Origin: Myxococcales bacterium | GTDB taxonomy: Bacteria > Myxococcota_A > Bradymonadia > UBA7976 > UBA1532 | DNA: 64,000 nucleotides | Assembly (NCBI GenBank): GCA_020633435.1 | Contig: JACKDP010000004.1 | Span: forward strand, 434,001-498,000 | Direction: 5' to 3' | Shown here: piece after piece, positions 14,559-23,718 of the stretch | Layout: each line of letters starts with the position of its first letter | Numbering within the stretch: the stretch's first letter is position 1 | Position numbers and translations under genes: made by a program | Notes under the pieces: generated by a model | Seen by the model: only the letters and a program-made list of their open reading frames with translations | Databases searched by the model: none | What the model was told of the DNA's origin: nothing

Positions 14559-17205
14559 ATGACGCCAAGGTGGCTGCTGTGCGCCGCGCTGCTGGCGGGC
14601 GGCTTCGCATGTGACGACGACACCGCGCCGGCGCGGGGCGACGCGGCCCCGGCCGACGCGGGCCCCTGACGCGCGGCGCGACGCCGAGCGCGACGCGATG
14701 GGCCGAGGCGACGCCGCGCCCGCCGACGCCGCCCGCCGACGCCGCGGCCGCCGACGCCGCGGCCTGGGACGCCGGCCCCGTCGACGCCGCGGCCCGCGAC
14801 GCCGCCCCGTCGACGCGGCCCCAGCCGACGCCGGGGACGCCGGCGGCGTCGACGCCGGCCCCCTGCCCGACCTGGACACCTGCGCCGAGCCCGCCCCCGT
14901 CCGCCTCTTCGAGCGCGCCTTCCTGCCCGAGCCCGGGGGCCTCGCCGTCATCGGCCTGGACGACGCCGAGGTCGGCCGCCGCGCCTGGCCCGAGGGGGCG
15001 ACGCCCACCGGCCTCGCCGCCTGGCCCGGGCGCCCGCTCGGCAGCGCCCAGGTCTTCGCCACCCTGCGCACGGCCGCCGGCTGCCGGATCGAGGGCCTCG
15101 ACGAGGCCGCGCGCCTGCGCTGGTTCGCCGACGTGCCCGCCTGCCAGCCCGCCACCGTCGGCGGCGCCCGCGTCCTCGTGGCCGCCGGCGGGCAGGTCTT
15201 CGCCCTCGATCCCGACGACGGCGGCGCCCGGGCCGTCGTCGCCCTGCCGGCGGTCGCGACGACGCCCGTGGCCTACGGCGGCCTGGACGAGAACGGCGGC
15301 TCCCACTGGTACGTGGGCGTGACGGACGCCGTGGTGGAGCTGGTGCCCGCCGGCGCCGACCTGGCCCTCGGCGGCCGCGCGCCCGTGGATCTGCGCCCGA
15401 CCCACCTCGCCGTGGGGGACGCGACCACGGCGGTGGTGCTGGGCAGCCCCCCCGGCGTCGTCGGCCTGCCCGAGCGCGCCCAGCCCCTCGCCCTGGAGCC
15501 GGCGCCCCGGGTGGCGGGCGTCGCCTTCCGTCTGCCCGGCGCCGTGCACACCGCCCCCCTGGTGCTGCCGCGCTGCGACGGCCTGGACGCCAACGGCGGC
15601 TCCCACTGGTGGTGCGGCGGCGGCGCCCTGGTGGTCGGCGGCGATGGCTGGCTGGGGGCCTGGCGGCTGGGGGACGGCACGCCGATCTTCGTGGAAGATC
15701 AAGGGGATGTGGCCCTGCGGGTCAGCGGCCTGGCCGCCGGCCGGGACGGCCGCATCTACAACGGCGGCAGCCACTGGCGCGACGGCGGCTGGCGCGTGCG
15801 GGCCAGCGATCCGGCGGGCAGCGAGGCCCTGGTGGCGGGCCCGTCGGGTCCCCGGGCCTGCGTGGCCAGCCCGCTGCTGGACGGCAGCGGCCGGCTCTGG
15901 GCGTCGCTCTCCGAGGGCGGCGTCATCCGGGCGCAGACGAGCGCGGGGGGCCTCGCGGCGGGCTGGGCCCGGCAGGGCGGCGACGCCGCGGGCTCGGGGG
16001 CGGCCGTCACCCCCGTGGCCGTCTGCCCGGGCGGGGACGCCGCGCTCTTCGCCCGCCGCCTCGACCCCGTCGACACCCTCACCCCGGCCGTCGCGGGCGC
16101 CCTCGGCGCCGACCTGCTGGTGGCCGGCCAGCGGGAGGGCGACCGCGGCAGCGAGCTCTGGGCCGCCCGCCTGCACGCCGACGGCGCGGTGCGCTGGTCG
16201 CGCGGCTTCCCCGACGCGATGCTCGATCCCGGGCTGCCGCCGCCGCTGGCCGTGGGCCCGCTGGCCGACGACCGCGTCCTCGTCATCCAGCCGACGCCCG
16301 ACTTCATGCGCCTGCTGCGGCTCACGCCCGACGGCGACATCCTGGCCGATCTGCGGGTCGGCAGCCGCGTCCCCCATGTGGCGCTGGCCGCGACGACGGT
16401 GCCCCAGGGCGGCGGCGCCGTCGTGGGCAGCTTCCCCGGCGTCGCGGACGGCCAGCCCGACCACTGGCTCTTCCCCATCGGCGACGACGGCGCCCAGGGA
16501 GCCGAGGTCGCCCTCACCGACCCCCTGGGTCCCTTCGCGCCCACCCACGTCGCCGCCTGGGCCGCCGGCTACGTGATCGCCGGGCGGGCCCGCGACGGCC
16601 TCGTCGTGCGCGGCCTGAGCGCCGCCGGGGCCGAGCGCTGGCGGGTGCCCCTCGCCGGCCAGGCCTCCGTCGCGGGCCTCGCCGTCGACGCCGCCGGCAC
16701 CACCTTCGTGCTCACCACCGTCCTCGGCCCGGACGCCCTGGCGCTCACGCTCATCGACGCCGGGGGCGCGCCTTCCACCGGCGATGGGCTCGCGGACGTC
16801 CTGCCGGCGGCCCTCGCCCTCGATCCCGCGGGCGGGGGGGCCGTGCTGACCAAGGACATGGATCTGTACCCGCTGAGCGCGGCCGGGGCCCTCGATCCGC
16901 CGACGCACCTGGCCGACCAGACCCGCGGCCTCGGCCTGGCGGCGGTGCCGGGCGGGGTGTTCGCCCTGGGCCAGCCCGACGCCGAGGGCGCGCCCGGGGC
17001 CACGCTCATCCGCGCCGATCGCGAGGGCCGCACCTCCTGCGCGGCGGCGGGGCGCTGCGTCGGCGTCGCCTGCCCCGGCGAGGCCCCCTGCGCCCGCGCG
17101 ACGTGCGCGCCGGCCACCGGGGCCTGCGGCGTGGCCCCGCGGGACGACGGCCAGGCGTGCGGGCCGGGCCTCGTCTGCCAGGCCGGGGCCTGCGCGGCGC
17201 GCTGA
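14559..17205 (+). CDS. Beta-propeller-like lipoprotein with NGGSHW motifs; frame broken in linker
   Basis: The gene starts at ATG 14559 behind GGGGAGG and encodes a lipoprotein signal peptide (CAALLAGGFAC). An Asp-Ala linker follows, in which the first frame stops at TGA 14667-14669. The body, open from before 14700 to 17205 in the +1 frame, lacks its own signal. It has repeated beta segments like a PQQ/beta-propeller, three NGGSHW motifs, and a Cys-rich end (CGPGLVCQAGAC). Within the linker the Asp-Ala reading moves between frames at about 14667, 14737 and 14815. Either the assembly has indel errors here or the gene is a pseudogene or phase-variable. It is a secreted surface protein of unknown role. 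Confidence 0.65.
14640..14870 (+). repeat. Asp-Ala (GACGCC-type) low-complexity linker with frame changes
   Basis: The stretch is made of GCC/GCG/GAC triplets encoding Asp-Ala-Ala-Pro units. The frame in which they read as Asp-Ala changes at least three times. The first change is at CCCCTGACGCG, which creates a TGA in the signal-peptide frame. Confidence 0.6.
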
Positions 17206-17208
17206 GGC

Positions 17209-18219
17209 CTACTCGTCGGCGTCCTCGCCCGGCAGGGCGTGGTCCTCGACGAGCTGGCCCACGTACACGGTGACCTGCTTGACGGCCGCCCCCTGGGGCA
17301 GCTCCAGGGCCTCCGCCCGGGCCAGCCAGTCCTCGAAGCGCAGCCGCGACTCGGCCAGGTAGCCCGAGACCTCCGCGTAGAGCGGGTGGTCCTCCGGCAG
17401 GTGGAAGGTGAAGGTGGCACCGCCGATCTTGTCGCGCAGGGAGGCGCCGTGCCGCCCGAGCCGCAACTTCTTGCAAATACTGCGGATTACGGCCGCCAGA
17501 TGGTCCCAGATGGCCGCCTCGTAGCCCTCGCTGGCGTCGAGGGGGATGTGGTAGGCCAGGGCCCGCCACGTCACCTCGCCGTCCCGCTGGCCCCGCAGCA
17601 GGCGGTCGGAGGCCTCGAGCTCGACGATGAAGCCGGCCGCCTCCTCGATGCTGATGTCGAGGCGCTGGGCCAGCTCGGCCACCGTCAGGGGCCCGTCGCG
17701 GTACAGCATCACCTCGGCGTCCTGGGGCCCCGGCCCCCCGGGCAGCGTCCGCGACACCGTCCGGTAGCCCCGGCCCCGCCGGTCCCCGTCGCGCTCCAGC
17801 GCCCCGGACCGCACGAGGAACTGGATCACCCCCTTCAGGCTGTCCAGCTTCACGCCGCGGAAGTGGCCCAGGATGTCCTCCTCCGGCACGTACCCGTCGG
17901 CGTCGTCGACGAAGGCGTACACCCGCTCCAGCAGCGTGCGCGGCTCGTCCTCGGCGCGCTCGGCCCCCGCGCCGTACAGGTCGCGCAGGCGGCGGATCTT
18001 GGCGCGGTAGCCGGTGATGGTGAGCCCCAGGGCGGCGGCGATGGCCTCCTGGGAGACGCCCTCCTCCCGCAGGTTCTCCACGATGTCGAGCATCGTCTTG
18101 CCGGCGATGTCGGCGAAGTGCATGCGCAGCGGGTTCTGGGCCGCCAGCGTCGCGAAGAGCTCCGCCACCAGGGGCACCACCCGGGCCTGCAGGGCCGCGA
18201 AGTTCATCCCCGCCGACAT
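17209..18219 (-). CDS. Conserved protein with several helix-turn-helix-like segments
   Basis: This 336-residue cytoplasmic protein has a sigma-like HTH at about 40-70 (EGVSQEAIAAALGLTITGYR). Two winged-helix-like segments follow, at about 85-140 (EEDILGHFRGVKLDSLKGVI) and 160-200 (DGPLTVAELAQRLDISIEEA), and the C-terminal part is alpha/beta. The ATG at 18219 was preferred, with a G-rich site upstream; ATG 18207 is an alternative. The three DNA-binding-like segments make a regulator the best guess, but I do not recognise the family. It is convergent with the gene ending at 17205 and divergent from the secreted protein at 18321. Confidence 0.6.
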   Translation of the reverse strand: MSAGMNFAALQARVVPLVAELFATLAAQNPLRMHFADIAGKTMLDIVENLREEGVSQEAIAAALGLTITGYRAKIRRLRDLYGAGAERAEDEPRTLLERVYAFVDDADGYVPEEDILGHFRGVKLDSLKGVIQFLVRSGALERDGDRRGRGYRTVSRTLPGGPGPQDAEVMLYRDGPLTVAELAQRLDISIEEAAGFIVELEASDRLLRGQRDGEVTWRALAYHIPLDASEGYEAAIWDHLAAVIRSICKKLRLGRHGASLRDKIGGATFTFHLPEDHPLYAEVSGYLAESRLRFEDWLARAEALELPQGAAVKQVTVYVGQLVEDHALPGEDADE

Positions 18220-18320
18220 GCCACCGACCCCCCACAAACTTGGTGGTCCGCCCGACGGAGGCCGTCGGTAGCGTGCAGCCCACGGGTCATCGTTCCCGAA
18301 GCCGTCATCAAGGAGCCCCC

Positions 18321-19091
18321 ATGTTCAAGCCCGCGCTCATCGTCCTCGCCCTGTCCTCCGGCACCGCCTTCGCCGCCGCCGACCTCGAGACCACGGCCGA
18401 CGGCCCCGCCAGCACGCTGGTGGGCGCCGTGGGACAGTACACGTTCACCGTGGAGAACATCGGCAACCGCAACGCGGACAACGTGACCCTCACCATCGAC
18501 CTCCCGGCGACCCACACGAGCCCCCAGGTCTACATCATGGGGGATCTGGCGGGCTACAGCGGCGGCTGCAGCCTCGCCGGGCAGCAGCTCACCTGCCCGC
18601 TGGGCCGGCTGCGCCGCGGGACGAGCGCCGCCGTCACCGTGGACATCGCCCTGCCCTGCAGCGCCGCCTCGCTCGACTTCATCGCCACCGCCGACACCAC
18701 CTCGAACGAGAGCAACACCGCCAACAACGTCGACGCCCACACCGCGAACCTGACCTACGTGGCCACGGCCATCCCGGCCACGGTGCTCGTCACCAACCGC
18801 CACTGCACCGGCACCGGCCTCACCGCCTTCTTCGAGTGCACGAAGTTCCCCACGTCCATCACGGCCCACGACGCGGAGCTGCAGGCCGGCGGCACCATCG
18901 CCATCCCCGGCTACCCCACCTACGGCGGCACCTGGGCCCAGCCCACCGCCGACGCCCTCGTCTTCACCTACACCGAGAGCGGCGTGCCGGTGGCCAGCTT
19001 CACCGGGCGCGGCGTCGGCAATGACTGCTTCGAGGGCCTGACGACCTTCCCCAACTCCGGCTACGTGGCCCCCTATGAGGTGTGCTTCTGA
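18321..19091 (+). CDS. Secreted protein with DUF11/CARDB-like domain
   Basis: A 256-residue protein with a signal peptide (MFKPALIVLALSSGTAFA). An Ig-like domain of the DUF11/CARDB type follows at about 20-150: VGQYTFTVENIGNRNADNVTL and later ATADTTSNESNTANNVD. That NxxNN pattern is typical of the family. The C-terminal 100 residues contain paired Cys and no known motif. AGGAG stands just before the ATG. There is no lipobox, so it is periplasmic or released. Such domains usually serve as spacers in surface proteins; here it stands alone with a short extra domain. Confidence 0.7.
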   Translation: MFKPALIVLALSSGTAFAAADLETTADGPASTLVGAVGQYTFTVENIGNRNADNVTLTIDLPATHTSPQVYIMGDLAGYSGGCSLAGQQLTCPLGRLRRGTSAAVTVDIALPCSAASLDFIATADTTSNESNTANNVDAHTANLTYVATAIPATVLVTNRHCTGTGLTAFFECTKFPTSITAHDAELQAGGTIAIPGYPTYGGTWAQPTADALVFTYTESGVPVASFTGRGVGNDCFEGLTTFPNSGYVAPYEVCF

Positions 19092-19109
19092 GCGACCCTG
19101 CCGCGGGCG

Positions 19110-19122
19110 TGCTACCTTCCGG
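19110..19122 (+). promoter_or_regulatory. Extended -10 element TGCTACCTTCCGG before CotH lipoprotein gene
   Basis: TG, one base and TACCTT (19113-19118) lie 25 bp before the ATG at 19143. The embedded GCTACCTTCCGG is identical to 14522-14533. GGGGAGG follows as the ribosome site. Confidence 0.45.
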
Positions 19123-19142
19123 GTGACGGGGAGGTAGCAGGC

Positions 19143-22100
19143 ATGCATTACGGGCGACGCTCGCTGGTCGGGCTCTGGTTTCTCTGGGCCCTGGCGGCCT
19201 GCGACGAGGGCGGGGCGGCGCCCGCGCCTGCTGACGCCGCCCGCGCCGACGCGGGCCGGCCCGCCGACGCCGCGCCGACCGACGCGGCGCCACCTGCCGA
19301 CGCCACGCCGCCCGCTGACGCAGCCCGCCCGGACGCCGCTCCCCACCTGACCCTGACGCGGCCCCCCGCCGGCCGACGCCGGCCCCTGACGCGGCCGCCC
19401 CGACGCAGGCAGCGCCGACGCCAGCAGGCCCGACGCCGCCCCGCCCGGCCAGCCCACGCCCCTCATCACCGAGCTCGTCGCCCGCAACCTGCACGGCCTG
19501 GAGGACGAGGACGGCGAGCCCACCGACTGGATCGAGCTCTACAACCCGGGCGACGCCCCGTACGACCTGGCCGACCACCACCTGACCGACGACCTGGACG
19601 AGCCGGAGAAGTGGCGCTTCCCGGCCGTCATGCTGCCCGCCCGGGGCTACCTCGTCGTCTTCGCCAGCGGCAAGGATCGGGCGGTCGCGGGCGCGCCGCT
19701 GCACACCGGCTTCCGCCTCTCGGGCGAGGGCGAGGACGTGGCGCTCACCGACCCGGACGGCCGCGTCCTGCACGCCCTCGCGGGCTTCCCGCCCCAGGCC
19801 GAGGACGTCGCCTTCGGGCTGCCGATGCGCCCGGGCCGCGCCGTCCTGCTGGGGCCCGGGGCGCCGGGTCGGCTGTACGTGGGCCCGCCGGTGCCCGGCC
19901 TCACCGACGCCGACTTCGACGACTCGGGCTGGCGGCCGGTGGCCCAGGGCGTCGGCTTCGACCGCCGGCCCCCGCCGCGCGCCGAGGCCTTGCTGGCCGA
20001 CTCCCTCAGCGCCTTCCGGCCCGAGCCCGGCGCCTGGCAGAGCGGCACCTGGGACCGGGCCCGCGATCCCGATGATCGCTATGATCCCGCGGACTTCACC
20101 CCCTTCCCCGCCAACGCCTGGGACGGCACGGAGCTCGTCCTGGGCCCCGCCGCCCTGAGCGCCGGGGGCGGCCGGCCGGGCCCCACGGTCTGGGTCATCC
20201 GCCGCTGGATCCCCGCCGAGGACGGCGCCGCCCGCTTGCTGGTGCACGTCGCCAACCCCGCCGCCGCCGGCGACGGCGTGGTCGCGCGCGTCTTCGTGGC
20301 CGGCGTCGAGGTGGAGGCCCGCCCCGTGGACGGCGACGCCGCCGACCTGCGCCTGGACGTCGCGCTGCAGGCCGGCCAGCCCGTCGACTTCGCCCTGGAT
20401 CCGGGCCGCGCCCGCGACGCCCGCTTCGACGACTGCGTGTTCACCGCCCGCGTCGTCCGACCCGCCGAGGGGCTCGAGGCCCTGGGGGCGGTGGTGGCGG
20501 ACAGCCGCGCCGACTGGTCCGCCACCGGGCGGCAGGGCGCGGCGGGCTGGACATACGGGTGGCACGACGCCGCCCGCGACAACGACGGCCGCTACACCGC
20601 GGCCGACTTCGAGGCGTTCCCCGAGGCCGCGTGGGGCGGCCTCGCCTGGGGCGGCGACACCCTGCCCCTCATCGAGCGCGACGCCATGGCCCCCCTGCCC
20701 GGCCGGACGGCCATCCGGCGCTGGGAGGCTACCGCCAGCGGGCACGTCCTGGTGCGCTGGCGCGTCGCCCAGGTCGCCCCCGACAGCCCGCCTGCCGTCG
20801 CCCGGCTGGTGCGCGGCGACGCCGAGGTCGCCCGGCGGATCATCGACGCCGACGACGCCGTCGGGGCCACCGAGGACGTCGTCCTCGTCGACCTGGAGGC
20901 GGGCGAGACCGTTGATTTCCTTGTGGAATCCGAGGACCACGGCGCCGCGGTGCGCTTCGAGGCCAGCGTGCGGCCGGTCGTGCGCGTCGGCGACCGCGTG
21001 CGCACCGACGTCGGCGACGCCCTCGGCCTGGCCTCCACGTTCTGGCTGCGGGTGCCCTTCGAGGTGCCCGCGGGCGTCGGCGCCGTCGACCTGGAGCTGG
21101 CCTTCGACGACGGGGTGGTGGCGTGGATCGACGGCGAGGAGGTGGCGCGGGAGAACGCCGATCCCGGGACGGCCACCGACCGGCCGGTCTCCCGGGCGCT
21201 GAGCCCCGTGCGGGTGCCCCTGGGCGAGCGGCCCGGCCCCGGCGTCATCACGCTGCTCGCCGTGGACGCCGCCGCCGACGACGGCATCTTCTTCGCGGAG
21301 GCCTCGCTGGTGGCGCCCGCCCTGGAGGTCGACGACCTGCCGCGGTACCTGCCGGTGCCCACGCCCGGCGCGCCCAACATCGTCGATCCGGTGGATCTGG
21401 GCCCGGTCATCTTCGACGTCGACCGCCACCAGGCCGTGACGGCGGCCGATCCCATCGCCATCGGCGCCCGCGTGCTGCCCACGTCGGCCCCCCTCGCCCG
21501 CGTCGAGCTGGTGCACCGCGTGATGTACGGCGAGGAGGCGCGCACCCCCATGGAGGCCGCCGGCGACCGCTTCAGCGTCACGCTGCCGCCCGGCGCGCCC
21601 GGGCAGATGATCCGCTGGGCCGTCGAGGCCACGGACGCGGCGGGGCGCACCTCGCGCTTCCCGCCCTTCCAGGACCCCCTCGACAGCGAGCAGTACGTCG
21701 GCACCGTCGTCGCCGACCCGACCATCGAGTCGAACCTGCCGGTCTTCCACTGGTTCGTGGAGACGCCGGAGCGCGCCGCCACCGACGCCGGCGCCCGCGG
21801 CTCCCTGTGGTACGACGGCGAGCTCTACGACAACATCCGCGTCGACCTGCACGGCCAGGCCACGCGCTCGTTCCCCAAGAACAGCCTGAACTTCGACTTC
21901 ACCCGCGACCACCGCTTCCGCATCGACGACGCCCTCGAGCGGGTGAAAGACTTCGACCTGCTGACCAACTACGCCGACAAGGCGAAGATGAGAAACACCT
22001 TGTCGTACGGCATGTTCCGCGACGCGGGCCATGATTGCCACCTGGCGTTCCCGGTGCGGGTGCAGCAGAACGGCGCCTTCTTCGCGGTGTACGAGCTGGT

Positions 22101-23718
22101 GGAGGATCCCGACGAGCGGTGGCTGCGGCGGCTCGGCTACACGGAGCCCCTGGGGGCCGTCTACAAGGCCTACGACAACCTGAGCGACCCGAACCGCTCC
22201 GAGAAGAAGACGCGGGAGCACGAGGACAACAGCGACCTGGCCGGCTTCATCGCCGGCATCTCGGCCGGCGGCGACGCGCGGCGCCTGTACCTCTACGACA
22301 ACGTCGACATGGCCGGCATGGCCAACTTCCTGGCGATGCTCTTCCTGACCGCCGGCATGGACTGCTGCCAGAAGAACTACTACGCCTACCACGACCTGCA
22401 GCGCGACCAGTGGTGGTACCTGCCCTGGGACATCGACCTGACGCTCGGCCGCAACTGGACGGGCAACTACTTCGACGACCGCATGTACCCCGAGAACCCG
22501 CTGTACCGCGGCCGGGGCAACCGACTGGTCGACGCCCTCTACGCCCTGCCCGAGTTCGACGAGATGTACCTGCGGCGGGTGCGGACGCTGGCCGACGCCC
22601 TGATGCAGCGGCCCGACACGCCGTACGCCGAGCGCTACCTGGAGAACGAGGCCGACCGCCTGCTCGCGCACATCGGCGCGGACGGCGACCTGGACAACGC
22701 CGCCTGGCCGACCTGGGGCACCCGCCAGACCCAGGCCGAGGCCGTCCGCATCATGAAAGAGGACTGGATGATCCCCCGGCGGACGTACATCTACGGCAGC
22801 CTGGTGCAGAGCGGCGGGCCGCCCGCGCGGGTGCTGCTGGATGGGCGCCCGGGGGCGACGACGGCGCGCTACCTGGTGCCGGTCGACGACGTGGCGGCGG
22901 ACACCTGGACGCGCCCCGACTTCGACGACGGCGCCTGGGCCGAGGGGCCGCTGGGCCTGGGCTACGAGGACGGCGGCGCCGACTACGCGCCCTTCATCGG
23001 CACCCGCGTGCGGCCCCAGGACGTGAACCCGGCGGCGACGTCGGTGCTGCTGCGCGTGCGCTTCGACGTCGACGCCCCGCTGGCCCAGCGGCTGGTGCTC
23101 CGGATGCGCTACGACGATGGCTACGTGGCCTGGCTCAACGGCGTCGAGGTGGCCCGGCGCGGCGTCCCTGCCGGCCCCCTGAGCTGGCGGAGCACGGCCG
23201 GCATCCACGACGACGCCGCGGCCGTGCGCTTCGAAGATGTGGATGTACATGGGTTTTCCGACGCCCTGGTCATGGGCGAGAACGTCCTGGCCATCCGCCT
23301 CGTGAACACGGATCCCGGCTCCAGCGACCTGCTGGTGCTGCCCGAGCTCGTGGACGGCGAGGTGGGCGGCGATGGCCCGCTGCCCGCCGCGCAGGGGCCC
23401 GACCCCGAGGTGGTGATCGAGGCGGTGGAGGCGGCGCCGGGCGCCCCGCTGGAGGGCTACATCGTCCTGCACAACCGCGCGGGCACGGCCGTGGACGCGA
23501 GCGGCTGGCGCCTCGTCGGCCGGGGCATGGAGCACCGGCTGGCCCCCGGCACCGTGCTGCCGACGGACGGGCGGCTCTACGTCGTGGCGAACGTGCCGGC
23601 GTTCCGGCTGCGGGCCGAGGGCCCGAGCGGGGGCCAGGGGCTGTACGTGCAGGGCAACTGGCTCGGGGTGCTGGGCGCCGACGGCGAGCTGCGGCTGGAG
23701 AAGGGGGACGCGCGATGA
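19143..23718 (+). CDS. CotH-kinase / lamin-tail-domain lipoprotein; frame broken in linker
   Basis: ATG 19143 opens a lipoprotein signal peptide (LWFLWALAAC) and an Asp-Ala linker. In the linker the frame changes several times between about 19345 and 19440, and the body continues in the +1 frame to 23718. The body has a lamin-tail domain (TELVARNLHGLEDEDGEP), a Trp-rich beta module and a CotH-type kinase domain at about 21720-22800. The kinase region carries FPKNSLNFDF, DYADK-like NYADKAKMRN and PWDIDLTLG with the metal-binding Asp. A second beta module (YDDGYVAWLNGVEV) and a second lamin-tail domain follow. CotH proteins phosphorylate surface proteins during spore coat formation. Coupled to the next gene by ATGA. 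Confidence 0.75.
19245..19460 (+). repeat. Asp-Ala low-complexity linker with several frame changes
   Basis: The Asp-Ala pattern reads in the signal-peptide frame to about 19345. It then alternates between the other two frames, with CCTGACCCTGACGCG and GGCCCCTGACGCG at the changes. The body frame has its last stop at 19387-19389. Confidence 0.6.

Noticed and set aside
14640..14870. Programmed ribosomal frameshifting in the Asp-Ala linker
   Set aside because: Several changes of frame in both directions would be needed in each gene, and no slippery site with a structured element is seen. Indel errors or hypermutation explain it better.
11125..16908. Very long minus-strand open frame opposite the secretome genes
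   Set aside because: It lies antisense to two well-supported genes, is rich in His, Gly, Gln and Ala as expected of a GC-rich shadow frame, and has no recognisable domain or ribosome site.
19000..23535. 1511-codon minus-strand open frame
   Set aside because: It is antisense to the CotH/lamin-tail gene, whose domains are clear; composition is that of a shadow frame.
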